A stretch of 64,000 nt of DNA from Batillaria attramentaria (Eukaryota; Mollusca; Gastropoda; Batillariidae), in NCBI GenBank assembly GCA_018292915.2, contig JACVVK020000496.1:181001-245000 (forward strand), written 5' to 3'. Below the pieces are notes generated by a model, which saw only the letters and a list, made by a program, of their open reading frames with translations, was not told the DNA's origin and searched no databases. Below, in pieces: positions 22,411 through 34,676 of the stretch (its first letter is position 1; the number at the start of each line of letters is the position of its first letter). A program made the translations under genes and the position numbers.

Positions 22411-23754
22411 ATGTCGGAAAGACCTCCAGCATCAGATCCTGGACCAGGGAACACTCACCCTGCCACGGTCACCAACTCCACGTCACTCACGTCCCAAGTC
22501 ACCACCTCACCAGCAGTCATCGCCCAAGTCACCACCTCAACAGCAGTCATCGCCCAAGTCACCACCTCACCAGCAGCCACCACTCCAGTCACCACCTCAC
22601 CAGCAAATACCGCCCAAATCACCACCTCATCAGCAGCCACAACTGCAGTCACCACCTCACCAGTAACTACTACACCAGTCACCACATCAAGCTCAGTGGT
22701 CACCCGACAAACTTTACAGAATGATTGGAGACGCGTGGTGACGTCACTATACCGTGACCTTGACACCCGCACTTACTGTGTACCACCCTACATCATGAAC
22801 CGTGTGCCGTATGATAGAGACACTGTTGCCGGGCAACCGGCCCTGGTGTTGCGACCTTTACCGGGATTTGTGACGTCAGTCAGTCGTCCGATTTTCACGG
22901 TCTCACCTCCAGGCAATAGTCCCAGCGCAATGCCAATGGGACAAGACTCATCACATAGAATGTGGAGCCGGGAGTATAACTGTACTGAGCTGACTACGAC
23001 AAAGAGAGACCAGAAGCCGTCCCTACAGACAGCTACGAGGGCATCCCAAGATACAGTTCAACACACGTCTCATGCAACACCAAGTCACTCAGCATACAGC
23101 ATGTGGACACGGGGATATCTGACCCTCCACCACGTAATGAGTCTTCTTGTGCTATTTGTTCATTTTATGAGACGACTCATTTCATGGTGGAGGGTCACAG
23201 TCCCCATTACCCGGCCAATGAACATACCGCAAACTGACCACAGTCTGTGGACCCGAGAGCAGCATCCAGCCGCTCAGCCAATCAACGTGCAGGAAACCGA
23301 CTCACGTGACGACTTCGCCCAACAGCACGTGCTGTACTGTCTACAGACGCTAGGAGAGCAGCGACAGGAAGCCATGTTTGTGATGTCGTCACTAAACTTC
23401 ACTGACTACCTGAACAAGCTGGATGCTACCCAGGCTGCTCAGTTCCCGCTACCCAGGGATCTTCACGCCACACAGCGAGAGGGCGACTTTGACGTCATCG
23501 TCATACACCGCAAATACGGCGTCCTGCTCGGGGAGATCAAGTCAGTGGGTATCCATGACAACAACCCAACAGACAAAGCTGTGGCTGAGAAGGTCAGCAA
23601 GGCCGTGAAACAGCTGGACAAGTGTGAGAGGGTTGTGAATCACGTGATGAGTGACGTGGCGCCGGGAGTGAGTGTCCGCAAAACGCTGATCCTGCCCTAC
23701 ATCAGCAGGACGCAGCTACAGCACGTGTTGGATGGAGACAGTCAGCTGGCACAG
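22411..23754 (+). CDS. Unit 2 exon A
   Basis: The exon has 448 codons. It shows shorter Thr/Ser/Pro repeats, then the conserved segment (QNDWRRVVTSLYRDLDTRTY), [ML]W[ST]RE motifs at three or four places, and the nuclease (EGDFDVIVIH ... GEIKSVG). Where units 1, 3 and 4 have 14-16 Gln-rich repeats, this copy passes directly from QHPAAQ to PINVQETDS. Confidence 0.8.
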
Positions 23755-25155
23755 GTCAGAAACTCTCTTTGTCTGCACAATTTATCATGATGATGCGATG
23801 ATGCGTGTACTTTATTGTACACAACGGAGGCTGAGACATACCAAGTGACTATTTTTGGTTTATTTTGTTTCATTTTATTTTCATTTCGTAGACTCTGTAA
23901 CTTCTACCCCGTTCAGACGAGCAGCTCCTATTACACTGTATTACGGTTGGTTGGCTACCTGGGGTTTATCGTCCACGCCACAACGAGATGATTGCAGACG
24001 GCTCTAGGGGGCAGGATATGGGGGATAGGGATAGCTACTTTAACTGTACAGTCCAGCTGAACACGAATTCAATCCAGTCAGATTGCCAAGTCGGCCCCAT
24101 TTTATATATATCCTTGACTGTATTGGACAAGTTGCACAAACAGATTCATCTCACAGTCAGTGGAAGCGGGGCAACGTGAAAAAGGCCTGTACGAATTTTG
24201 GCCCTGTCGGGATTCGAACCCGGGACCTTTCGATCTCGAGTCCAACGCTCAAACCGTTGAGCCACCGACTTCATCACCATTTGCTTTTGAGTGTAAACTG
24301 TCAAGTGACGATGAATACGATCCGTTTTTCAGCTGGTGTGTGGGTGTGTGGGTGCTCCAGACGTGAGAGCGGCCGTGGCGCTGTGTGTGTGTAGTGACGT
24401 CATGTCTGACCGCACCACGCCCTGGCACGTGGACGCCGCTGTACTCGGGAAACTGGACAGTTGGTGGACACAGCGCGTGGCGTGTAGAACGGACCCCACA
24501 ATGTCACGTGATCTGTATGAAACACTTGTCAGCAGGTGAGGAAGCCTATCATGCAATATTCCAGCCGTTAGTTAGTTTGTGCTGAAGCAGGAAACGTGAA
24601 GTTTGTTGACTGTACAAAGTATATACGTGTTTGAATACAGATTACTTTCATTGTACAGTTACAGACATTGTATTGTACTTTGTCCACACGGCCACAAGCC
24701 TATCAGTGTGCAGCGCTTCATACAACTAGTAGTGGTAGTAGTAGTAGTAGTAGTCGCGGCAGCAGTAGTAGAAGTGGTATTTATCGAAAAAATGATAAAA
24801 ATCTTTTATTTTTTTTCTCGGAGTGAACGTTTACTGCGTTTCATTTTCCGCTCAGCAAACAGACTCCGACCAATTCAAACAACAACAGCAACAACAACAA
24901 GAGCAACAGCAACAACAACAACAACAACAGTTGTATTTTGTCGATACGGGGAGTGGCATATGAGCGCACAACGCTTCATACCTTGAAAATGTTTATTATT
25001 ATTATTATTATTATTACGCATCACAATCTTCTTTCATATACATGCACAGTGTAGTTCTTCTCGTTATAAACATTTATCAAAATATTTCATTTTTGTTTCA
25101 CTAAACAAGCATATTGTAAACAATTGAAACAATCACAATTTAAAAACAAACTGTT

Positions 25156-25188
<33 letters not shown>

Positions 25189-28176
25189 CTTGTTTACCTC
25201 TTCTGTATGTTGACAGGTTTGTGAGCCCGGCAACAACAGTCCGTGTTCACTGCGTCATCCCCCCGCGCGTGGAGGTGCGGACACTGGGGGAGGCCGTGTC
25301 AGAACTCGGCCGGCGACTTGCGCTTCTCGTCCTCACCCCCGGGCAACTCGACCTGCTCACCAGATCACCAGCACACGTCTGTCTGACCGGTCCCCCGGGC
25401 ACCGGCAAGACTGTAGTGCTGGTCGTGAAGGGGCTGGTCGGGGCGCGTCAGGGACATCCTGTGGTTGTACTCTGTCTTGATCCTTGCAGCCTTGCGGTGT
25501 CACGCCTGATACATCAGCAGTTGGTGATGACCCTGCAGGCAGACCCCACAACGCAACAAGCGGCGGCCGCCGTGCACTTCCTGTACTATGACCTGTTGAA
25601 CCGGCCTGGAGATGTGGAGGCGGCGCTTCAGACACTTCAGTCACTGGTGCCGGCAACACGGGGACAACAGCTTCACGTGCTGATAGACGAGGCCGAGTTT
25701 ACAGACAGGTAGGTGACTACAGTACTGCACGTTTAGGTGTGACAGGTGACAAGATATAGGTAAAATGTCACGCTACACTTGTGTTACCCATAACGTGACA
25801 GGGACGGTACGTGGAAATGACAAAACATGAATCATATTGGATCAAGTCTTCTTCACCAACAAGGTGAGTCGGGATGGCCGAATACTGTAGTAGCGTTCGG
25901 CTCCCAATGCTCGAGCCGTGAGTTCGAATCCCGGCTGGGGCCAAATATTTGTGCTGGCCTTTTTCTCGTTGCCCCGTCTTTGATATCACCCTTACGTGGT
26001 GGAAAAGGACGTTAAACTGGCAAACACCCACCTACCCTTCTTCACCAACAAGACGATGATGTAGAGTTTATTACTGGAGTGATAGTGGTGTCGTCATGAC
26101 AACAGCCTGTTCCTGCAGCACGTGCTGGTTTCTCAACAAAAAACTGTTTATTTGCGATAGTCTCCGGAGAAATGTTATTGCTACTTTAACCTACTCTTTT
26201 ACACCTGTGATCATCGTTGTAGGGAGCCGGGAAAGCCGACATGTAGAGCGTTGGACTTTAAATGCTCGGGTCGTGAGTTCGGATCCCGGCTGGGGCCGAA
26301 TATTTGTGCTGACATTTTTCTCGTTGTCCCACCTTTGATATCACCCATATGCGGTGGAAAAGGACGTTAAACTCCAGAACATCCCCCATCCCTCCAATCA
26401 GTGATAATCCTGAAGAACGACAACTGTGGTTTGACCTTGGTGACGCACATAACCTGGTTCTCTCCCTCACTTTACTCCATCCAAGTATTATAACAGTGGT
26501 TATGTTATCCTGGTGATCAGCTCTTTATGTTTTCAAATCTCTCTCAATGCCAGTCTAAGATTGGAGGCACAATTGTTTTTTCTGTTGAGTCAAAACACCA
26601 TATCGTGTACACATACGTGATGCTATCTATATCAGTTGTGACACGTGATCACGGCTGACGTCAGGATTCTGGTTTTCCCTGTGAAATGAAGCGAGTATCG
26701 ATGGTTGGCTCCTTTCAGTGATCGACTGACCAGACAACTTGACTGTTTCCTATAAACACTAGACAAGGTTACAATCGAAGTTGTAAAACGATTATTTATC
26801 TCCCCTCTCGTAATGATTGTTACTCGTACGTCTTATATCGCCGGAAGTGCTGTCGACTGATGGTGATGTACATAACAATAATGTACAGTCCCTGACAACA
26901 AGTAAACGACAGTGTTCGATACAAGTGTCATGACTCCCTCCCCGTTCTCTGTAACAGGAAAGCCGGCCCGGCCACACAGAGACTGGTGAGAGAACTGCTG
27001 GCAGCCTGTGGACCGCGCCTCTCTCTCTGGGCCGCTACTAATGGCAACACCGACATCCCTACAGAACTACAGGCCGAGCCGCTCACGGTGCCCCTGAGAT
27101 CCTGTCCGGCTGTTGTTAGAGAAGTGGCGAGGGAAGTCAGCAGGTTTAATGAGATCCACAACTACAGTGACAGCGGCACGCCTTCCCCCAGTGACGGGCC
27201 CCGGGTCATCCGGTTACGTCATAAAGGCGGGGACCACACCGGACGATGGCCCGTGGAGTGCTGGAGATGTGGAGCGATGGTGGCGCGAGTGTTGACGGAG
27301 GACCTCCATGTGGGTGTGACGGGTATGTGTGTGTTGTGGGTGGCCTTTCAGGTACCAAGAACAGAGCTTTGCCTTAATAAAATGTTGTATCAGTTCACAC
27401 ATTTTGTAATTAAATCATTAAACAGCTCCACTCCCTATATCAAGTTTAACCCTTCCGTCCCTGTCTCGCCCAAGGAGCCGAGTATACAACCAACCAAGTA
27501 AACAAGCACTCCTCCTCCTTCCCCTGCTGTGAATAAAGAAAGAAATCTTCATTACTGACTGTACGTGTTCATCATACGTGGACACACATCAGTCCGTTTT
27601 CTGACCGTGCATAGTGAGTAAGGTTTATACGAGTTATGCGCGTAGATATCACGTGATCAGCACGTGTTTATGTGTTGTCGTTGTCTGACGGCAGGTGCCA
27701 ACATCAACCCCACCAGTGTCGGCACAACCACCAGTCCCCCGCGTCTCCAGTACCGTGACGTCCTCGTGCTGACGTGTAGTGACGAGCTTCGTGAGGAGAC
27801 GAGAGACGTCAGAGGTCAGGTGACGTCACAAGCCTGTGGTGTGGTGCGTGGCCTTCGCTCTGCCGGCCTCCCGGTGCGAGTTATTGGAAGTAGAAGAGAC
27901 GCTGAGGCGAGGTGGGGGAGAGACGGTGTGGCGAGTTGGGAGAGCTTTGTGTGTGACATGGCGCTGGCTGACAGTGACAGAGTGACGGTTGCAGATGCGG
28001 CAAGTGTATACGGCCTCGAGCGTCCTGTCCTGGTCTGGTTGGTGGGCAGGACGCGGTTTGATGAGAATGCCGGGCTCACTCACGATGTTGCGGAGGCGGC
28101 CGACAGAATTGCTTTTATTTCCCGCTGCAGCACCCAGCTGGTGATAGTTGCTGACCCGCGTGATGAAAATAAATAA
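22411..28176 (+). CDS. Unit 2: nuclease-helicase gene, intact (961 aa)
   Basis: Join of 22411-23754, 24333-24535, 25217-25708, 26958-27322 and 27695-28176. The start MSERPPASDPG is shared in form with units 3 and 4; an upstream in-frame ATG at 22324 is less likely because that part is not conserved. Predicted activities are DNA or RNA cleavage by a NERD-like PD-(D/E)XK domain and ATP-dependent strand separation or translocation by a UvrD-like helicase. Subcellular location is unknown: no signal peptide is visible. It is the only unit lacking the 12-residue Gln-rich array, and it has a unique 27-residue in-frame insertion in exon A. Intron C-D lacks the 1-kb block but carries two SINEs. Exon E has eight more codons than units 1 and 3 and is the most diverged. 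Confidence 0.8.
23119..23199. mobile_element. 81-bp palindromic insertion in unit 2 exon A
   Basis: Absent from the same place in unit 1 (between GGAATAT and GTCCCC near 1960). The ends are inverted: TGACCCTCCACCA at the left, TGGTGGAGGGTCA at the right, with further pairing of AATGAGTC and GACTCATT. The length is 27 codons exactly with no stop, so the reading frame is kept. It adds a hydrophobic stretch (VMSLLVLFVHFMRRLISWW). A miniature inverted-repeat transposon is the likely source; no clear target duplication is visible. Confidence 0.7.
23947..24275 (-). mobile_element. tRNA-derived SINE, type c
   Basis: On the - strand a tRNA-like head with CCCGGGTTCGAATCCCG (complement near 24209-24228) is followed by a body that ends near 23947. 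It lies in intron A-B of unit 2 and is absent from the other units. Confidence 0.7.
24333..24535 (+). CDS. Unit 2 exon B
   Basis: 203 bp, identical in encoded protein to units 1 and 3 except the first residue (Leu for Arg). Acceptor TTTTTCAG, donor AGCAG/GTGAGG. Confidence 0.8.
25217..25708 (+). CDS. Unit 2 exon C
   Basis: 492 bp with Q motif, GPPGTGKT and LIDEAEF. Variable positions read CLDPCSLAVSRLIHQQ, DLLNRP and EFTDR. Flanking introns hold the (CAA)n tract and SINEs. Confidence 0.82.
25864..26036 (+). mobile_element. tRNA-derived SINE, type b, with perfect 16-bp target duplication
   Basis: CTTCTTCACCAACAAG lies on both sides (25848-25863 and 26037-26052) and once only in the other units. 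The head has a B box GAGTTCGAATCCCGG; the tail contains GGTGGAAAAGGACGTTAAAC. The clean duplication indicates recent insertion by LINE machinery. Confidence 0.9.
26222..26400 (+). mobile_element. tRNA-derived SINE, type b
   Basis: Older copy shared with units 3 and 4 and absent from unit 1. It has a B box (GAGTTCGGATCCCGG) and the same GGAAAAGGACGTTAAAC tail region. Confidence 0.8.
26958..27322 (+). CDS. Unit 2 exon D
   Basis: 365 bp. It encodes ATQRLVRELLAACGPRLSLW (helicase motif III region), LRSCPAVVREVAR (motif IV-like) and CWRCGAMVARVLTEDLHVGV. Variable residues are ATNGN after LSLW and EVSRFNEI after VAR. Confidence 0.8.
27695..28176 (+). CDS. Unit 2 exon E
   Basis: 160 codons including stop, carrying the motif V-like YGLERPVLVWL and motif VI-like ISRCSTQLVIV. 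An internal insertion (GRDGVASWESF region) makes it longer than in units 1 and 3. AATAAA at 28168-28173 overlaps the last codons. Confidence 0.8.
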
Positions 28177-28406
28177 CACTGACGACTCCGGCGATGAGGA
28201 GTACAGACTGTGAAAATTACAACAAACCAAACACCACCACCACCACCTCCACCACCACCACCACCACTACCACCAATGATGATTAACAACGATTGACAAT
28301 GCCTGTAACTCATGTGTCACAGAGAGAGAGAGAGAGAGAGACTGACTGACTGAAACTTTATTTTCCAAGGATGAGAACATAGACGCACATGTCTCTCTGT
28401 CTGTTC

Positions 28407-28407
<1 letters not shown>

Positions 28408-28485
<78 letters not shown>
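28408..28485. repeat. (CA)n microsatellite in LINE 3' UTR
   Basis: Same position in the element as the tract at 18739-18834. Confidence 0.95.
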
Positions 28486-28487
<2 letters not shown>

Positions 28488-28685
28488 GGCATACATAACA
28501 TTACATACATAACATAAGACATACATGTGATTACCCAAAATATCACACATACAGCACATAGCTACAGCACGTGACACTATCCAGCGGAAGAGTAATACAC
28601 TACGCTGTAAAACGTTAACATATGAAATGGGACTACAGAATATGCAAATATCAAAAGCATGGAAAAGCTGTAGGAAAACTAATAG

Positions 28686-28867
28686 GGTGGGTGGGTGGGT
28701 GGGAGTTTGGGAGTTTAACGTCCTTTTTCCACCAAATACGGGTGATATCAAAGACGGGGCAACGATGAAAAGGCCATCACAAATATTTGGCCCCTGCCTG
28801 GATTCGAACTCATGACCCGAGCATTGGAAGTCCAAAGCTCTACCATTCGGCCACCCCAGCTCCCCTG
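28686..28867 (-). mobile_element. tRNA-derived SINE, type b, nested in LINE
   Basis: GGAAAACTAATAG is repeated at 28673-28685 and 28868-28880; the related LINE fragment near 19011 has the site uninterrupted. The tRNA-like head is on the - strand (complement of a GAATCCAGG-type B box near 28799-28815). Confidence 0.85.
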
Positions 28868-29875
28868 GGAAAACTAATAGAGAAGTAGTTAATACTTAGT
28901 TCGTAGAAAAGTAATGATGAACTTTGGCTTTAAAGAGATGAGAGGAGTAAGTAGACTGAACATGAGATGGGAGATTATTCCATAACTGTGCTCCTGAGTC
29001 AGAGAGACTTGATTTGAACAAGTCTAGCCTGGGGCGTGTAACGAAGAGACCGTTCCTCGAAGTGCTGTACCCGCTGTTGCAAGGTCTAATCAGTTTAGAC
29101 AAGTAGTTGGGCGCTTTACCATTGACAATTTTGTGCATCATGATGCATTTATTTAAAGACCAGATGTTTATCAAGTGTTAGACAGTCTAAAGCCGTGATC
29201 TTTTCATCAGTGGTTAGGGAGATGTCAGGGAGGATGAGTTTCATAGCGCGTCGGTACAGAGAATTCAATTTTTTGAGATGGAGATCTCCACAGTTATCCC
29301 AAAGGGATGAAGAATAATCAACATGTGGTTTTACATATGCATTAAAAAAATAGCTTCCGCGTCTTCAGGTCAATGATTGTCTTTAACTTAGATAACAGAA
29401 AGAGTTTTTGAGAGACAGTTTTGCATACATTATCGAGGTGAGGCTGCCATTTAAACTGGTCATCCACTGTTACCCCTAACAGGCAGTGTTTACTAACCTG
29501 TTCTGTTCTGACTGTGTCATAAGAAAGGTCAAGATGTAAAGGATGGAGCTGGTGTTTTTGGCGCGTTGTAAGTACCATGCTTTTTGTTTTAGATGGATTG
29601 ACTATCATACTATTATGGTCACACCAGCGAGAGATATCGTGAAGATTCTGCTGTAAACTACTGTTTATTTTTGACATGCTAGTGCCAGATGAGTGGATGG
29701 TAGAATCGTCAGCGAACATTCCCCCCCCCCCCCCCCCCTTTTTTTTTCTTTTTCTTTCTGGAACCTCAGTTGCATGCAGGCCACTCAAAACCACTTTTTT
29801 TTTTCAATTTTTTTTTTTTGGCTGATCGGCCTCTCTTCAATGGTTCCACACTGTTTTAAATTAATGCGTTTGTAA

Positions 29876-32800
29876 TTAGTACATGGACAGATGTCTTAAC
29901 TGAGTTTCCTTTTCGAACATGCTTATTATGTTTGTAGGTGTACCGTATCTGTATTTACTTATACACATTTTGCCAATTAAAATTACATGATTAAGAAACT
30001 GACATTTCTCCTTAGAGATGCCGCCCTTGTCCGTTATACCAGATAGTACATGTACAGCATTCAGAACAATACAATGCCCAAATTTACAATTAATAATATT
30101 TTCAATGTGTTTCCATAATGCCTTCACACGCTTACATTCAAACAGAAAATGCTCAATATAGTCGAGCTGTTCTGGCTGGTTTTCACTTTCGGTTATTCCT
30201 ATTTTATACAGAAGGATATTAGTAGGATAAATATTGTGAAAACTTTTCCATTGTAACTCATGTAATCTTGTTTCAGTTGTAGTCTGATATGCGAGTTTCC
30301 AGTGGGCTTGGTTAATATCGGTATTAAACTTGTAACGCCAAAAGTGAATAACACAAGGTGGGCTGTAACGTTTCTGTACAATCTGTTTACGAATAATTTT
30401 GGCTGAGGTAATCTTTTCTCCATTGAGACAAAGACCCAATTGCCTTTCTGTTTGCATTTGTGCATAGTCTGGGTTTTCTTTTCAGAAGTTTGTAACCGCG
30501 GAAGATACTACTATATATTCTAAGCATAAGCTAGGCAGTGGACCAATTAGCTCTTCAATTTGTAACAGAGACATAATTCTATTTGCCAGTAGTAAGTCAT
30601 TTACATAGGTAATACCTTTCTTGGCCCACCTTCTAAAGTAAATAGGTATGGATTGATACAATATACGACCATTGTTCCATATGCATGTCATATTAAATTC
30701 AGTACTTGTCTTTGGAGTTGTGTTGTGCGTTAGCCAGGTTCGTATTACTGAGGACCAGAAAGTTGATTTCACATACTCAAGCCCTTTAAATCTGGAGTAC
30801 TCAATGGGATTATTAAAACATGCTAAATTTACCCCAAAATTGCTCAACCATATATTTGGAATCTGTGTCCATGTAGTGTCAGGATTTGTGTTGGAGAGTT
30901 TTATCATCCAATTGCAGAGAAACGATTCTTGCATGATGCACATGTCGATCATTTTTATACCTCCCTTTTCTGTTTCGCTGTTAATTAACACTCTTTTAAC
31001 TTTTTCAAATGCTTTTTTGTTACAGTTCTTTTTTCTCCATAGGAATCTGTATAAAACAGTATTTCTTTCTTTCAAAGCGCCCTCAGGAATACGAATTGCT
31101 TGCATTACACGTATCAACTGAGATATGAGATAGCACTTGATAATGCATAATTTTGCTGAAAGTCCCAAGTTCCTTTTTTCCCAGCTTGATATAATCTGCT
31201 TAATTTTTTTTATCATTCGTTCCTTCCAGTTGAGTTCAATTTCCGAAGCACAGCAGTTGCTGCTAAAGTATATACATGTACCCCAAATTTTAATCTGTTC
31301 CCACCACCACCAAGCCACATGGCTTCCGTTTTATGTTTGTTTAACCTTAATCCTGAAAATACTGAAAATATTTCTAGTGTTTGTAAGACACTCTGTATGT
31401 CCTGTATGTCTCGCAGGAACATAGTAACGTCATCTGCGTAAAGCAGGGTCTTTATTATACGTTGTGTGTCGAAAGCTAGACCTTTGACGTTTTCACTTTG
31501 CCTAAACCGTATTGCCAGAAGTTCTATGCCGATAGTGAAGGCAAGACATGAAAATGGGCAACCCTGTCTAATTCCGGATTTAATTTCGAAGTCGTCAGAC
31601 AGCCATCCGTTGTAACCAATACAGCTTCCTGTTTGATTAAATAATGTATAGACCCAATGAATGAAGTTTTCACCAAAGCCAAATTTTCTAAAAGCATACA
31701 GCATGTATTTTTGGAGATACTGTCAAAAGCTTTTTGGAAATCCAGCGCTAGTAAAATACCAGTCTTTTTTTTAATCTTACAGTATTCTATCACATCATCA
31801 ATAGTTCGTATAGTAGTTGATACATTTCTTCCTTTGATGTACCCAACCTGATCTCCATGTACCAACTTGTCAATAACTTTACACACTCTACTAGCAAGAC
31901 ATTTTGCCAGGATTTTATAATCTGTATTAGTTAATGAAATTGGTCTCCAATTTGAAAGCTTGTTTTTCGGAAGATTTTTACCTTTGTGTATCAGTGTCAG
32001 AACTGCAGATGTTTGGGTGTATGACAAGGATCCTTTTTGGAAGGATTCGTTAAAGACTGGACGATAACGTTTCTGAGTTTTGACCAAAAGAACTTAAGGA
32101 ATTCTGTGGTGAGTCCATCTAAGCCTGGGGAAGAACCATTTTTTAACATTTTTAAAGCCTGTGAGGCTTCTTCAACTGTTATCAAACCCTCACAATTTTT
32201 CATTTCCTCTTCTGATAAGCATGGGACATTACAGTCTTTTATAAATGCATCAACCTTGTTTTCAATCGGAGCGTCAGACGTATCTCGATTGTACACAGTT
32301 TCAAAAAAACGTTTTTGTTCTGTTAAAATGTCTAATTGGTCAGTCAAAAAAGTTCCATTTTCCGTCTCAATGCTAGAAAATAATTTTGCATTTGCACGAG
32401 ATTTTTCTAGATTTAAGAAATATTTTGTGTTTTTTTCCCCCTCCTCAATCCATTTTACTTTGGATCTGGTCTGAGCACTCTTTAGACGTTCATGTTCCAA
32501 AAGATCTAATGAAAATTTCAGATTTTCCCGATTTTGTAGCAAAAGGGCGTTTTGGGGTTCTTTCGCTAAACGGGTCTCACATTCATTAAGTTTTGCTGAT
32601 AACTCAACTATATCTATTCTTTTTGTGGATTGCACGATTTTTGCTATATTCAATTGATTCAGTTTTAATTTTTAATTTCAGCATCTCCCATTTTTGTTCT
32701 GCTGTTTCGTAGATTTCACAATTGAGAAAAGTGTCAATAACTAGATTCATTTTATCAATAAATTTTTTCTCTCTGAGTAAGGAGTTATTGAACTTCCAGT

Positions 32801-33538
32801 AGCCTGGACCTCTTTTTATTTTATCAAATCGTAAACAGAGAAAAATTCCCCTATGGTCCGACGTAGGTACAGAGAAAAAATTAATCTCCGATGCTTTGTC
32901 CAAAGCTGCGTCATTTACGAATATGTAGTCCAATCTCCGGGCGACGAAATTGTCATTAGTTTTTCTCGACCAGGTGTACTCCCGGGTGTCTGGGTTATTT
33001 ACTCTCCATAGATCAGTGAGTTCGCACTCATTTTTAAAACTATTGAAATCATTTACCACGGCCGAGGGATGTTTCTCTCCACTTATTATGTCGAGATCAT
33101 TGTTCATGACTGCATTAAAATCGCCACATACAATAATGCGCTCATAGTTGCAATTTTGTATTGTTCTTGTTAAGAAGTGAAAAAAATCTCTATTGTCTTT
33201 TTGACTGGGTGCATATACATTAAAAACACAGGTTTCTTCGTTTTCAACTCTCACGTTGATTGCCAAGATCCTGGAATCAGTAACATGAGAGGACCATTCA
33301 AACGGAAAGTGCTTTCTTATCAATATTACTTGTCCTTTGCTGTGTGTAGCCCCAACAGAATACACTAACTCCCCTCCCCATTCATTCTTCCATGCATCTG
33401 CTACATTCTGGGTAATATAAGTTTCTTGTTTCATATTATATCATACTTTTTTTCCTTGAAAAGTCTAAATAGCTTTTTTCGTTTCACTCTATTTCGTAGT
33501 CCACGTACATTCAACGAAATGATTTGAAGGATGTCCAT
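29876..33538 (-). pseudogene. LINE ORF2 (endonuclease-reverse transcriptase), frameshifted
   Basis: The frame starts with ATG at 33538-33536 (MDILQIISLNVRGLRNR), the first endonuclease motif. It shifts by one base near 33434. Further endonuclease motifs are VCGDFNAVMNNDLD and SDHRGIFL. The reverse transcriptase includes NWRPISLTNTDYKILA, LALDFQKAFDSI, GIRQGCPFSCL and LLYADDVTMFL. The C-terminal region (about 29876-30457) has HFLFECKRVKALWKHIENI, typical of L1/Tx1-type proteins. Breaks occur near 32640, 32060, 31620, 31270 and 30470. About 1220 codons in total, normal for the class. Confidence 0.85.
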
Positions 33539-33635
33539 TTAAAGTAAATAAAGTAAATAATTACATCACAAATCAATCGGAATGTCCGGGGGACGGGCTT
33601 GGGTCGTCAGGAAGTCAAGAGATAATTGGGCAAGA

Positions 33636-34676
33636 TCACTTCACGGAGTCGTCGTCGTCGTCGTAGTCATCGTGATCGTTTGCAAGAGCGGTAAGTCGGT
33701 CAGAGATGCGTCGCTGAGCGTGCAGGGCCTGACGTGAATGCTTGTGACTCTCTGGGCTGCTCTTGTCTGTCGGTCGGCGGCGTTTCACGGACTCCGAACG
33801 GCTACGCGGCGGGACGATACCGAGCGATGAGGAGATGCTACTCTGTCGCAGCTTCGCACGTGCGGACTCTCGGGCGTCACTGTTTAAAGCTGTATTTTCG
33901 ACAGCCGCATTAGACGTCTCCACCGCCCCTGACCCCTGACCTACACCCTCTACGTCGGGCCTCTCGCTACCTGCTTCTGTCTGCTGCAGCACTGGCGAAA
34001 TGATGTCCGTGCGTGTAGCAAACTCACATGCCGGGTCACCTCGCTTGTGTCCACTCTCTCTGCATGCTCGGCACACAACCTTGTTCGTGCACCCTGATAC
34101 ATGGTGCCCTTCTTCCAAACACTTTGAGCAAACCAATTTGCGCTTTGCTTGCTCTTTGTGGTAAACGGATGCCGAGAAGAAGCTGACAGTCATAGTCTTT
34201 TCAAGGGGGGTTGTTGGCACTGTTATGAAAACGAACCTTCGTCCTGTTAGAAACCGGGTGAGCTTGTTGTCATTGTCCCTCGCTCTCTCATGTTTTATTT
34301 CGGACCTCAACTCACACCCTATAGCAGAGAGAGAATGTTCAATCTCCGAGTCGGCTACAGAAATGGGCAACCTGTCTATGTACACTTTTGTGGAGGGTTT
34401 TTCTTCTCCGGTGTTGTCTCGGAGTGTGTAAGGGTTATTTTCACATACCTGCAGAGTTACGTTCCGTAACCGTATGCCTTTGATTAGAAGCTCGTTCCTT
34501 GCCTCACGGGTGGTAGGGTAGATTCTCCACAAACCTCTAATCTCTTGTGCGCCGACGACGGTGCCCACACCGGCGGTACGCTATGCGGCTAGACACATTT
34601 CCAAGACTGTAGGACGCTGCTCCATCGCATCTGGAATATCTCGCCTTTTCAGGAAAACAGGCAGTGCTGTAGACAT
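33636..34676 (-). pseudogene. LINE ORF1 (nucleic-acid binding), one premature stop
   Basis: The natural start is ATG at 34676-34674 (MSTALPVFLKRR). After 31 codons there is TAG (34583-34581), then the same frame stays open to 33636. The protein has an N-terminal fold region, two CCHC-type zinc knuckles (CSKCLEEGHHVSGC and CRACRESGHKRGDPAC) and a polar, basic tail ending in an Asp-rich stretch. It would bind element RNA in the ribonucleoprotein. Confidence 0.8.

Larger units (their letters stand above)
28341..29725 (-). mobile_element. 5'-truncated CR1-like LINE
   Basis: On the - strand it encodes the end of a reverse transcriptase, starting at the FADD box, with WCDHNSMIVNPSKTKSMVL, then HLDNVCKTVSQKLF and a C-terminal tail (GAQLWNNLPSHVQSTYSSHL). 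Frames are shifted near 29340 and the tail ends near 28896. The 3' UTR includes (TG)n and ends in AATAAAGTTTCAGTCAGTC next to a (GA)n array. The 5' break is at a C-rich tract near 29720. A SINE is nested at 28686-28867. Confidence 0.75.

Noticed and set aside
24209..24228. tRNA gene candidates at GTTCGAATCCC-type sites (also near 7930, 25918, 39947, 44402, 50050, 60965)
   Set aside because: Each belongs to a longer SINE with a non-tRNA body and tail; no complete cloverleaf was apparent.
30672..31121. 149-codon + strand frame within the LINE
   Set aside because: Antisense shadow of ORF2.
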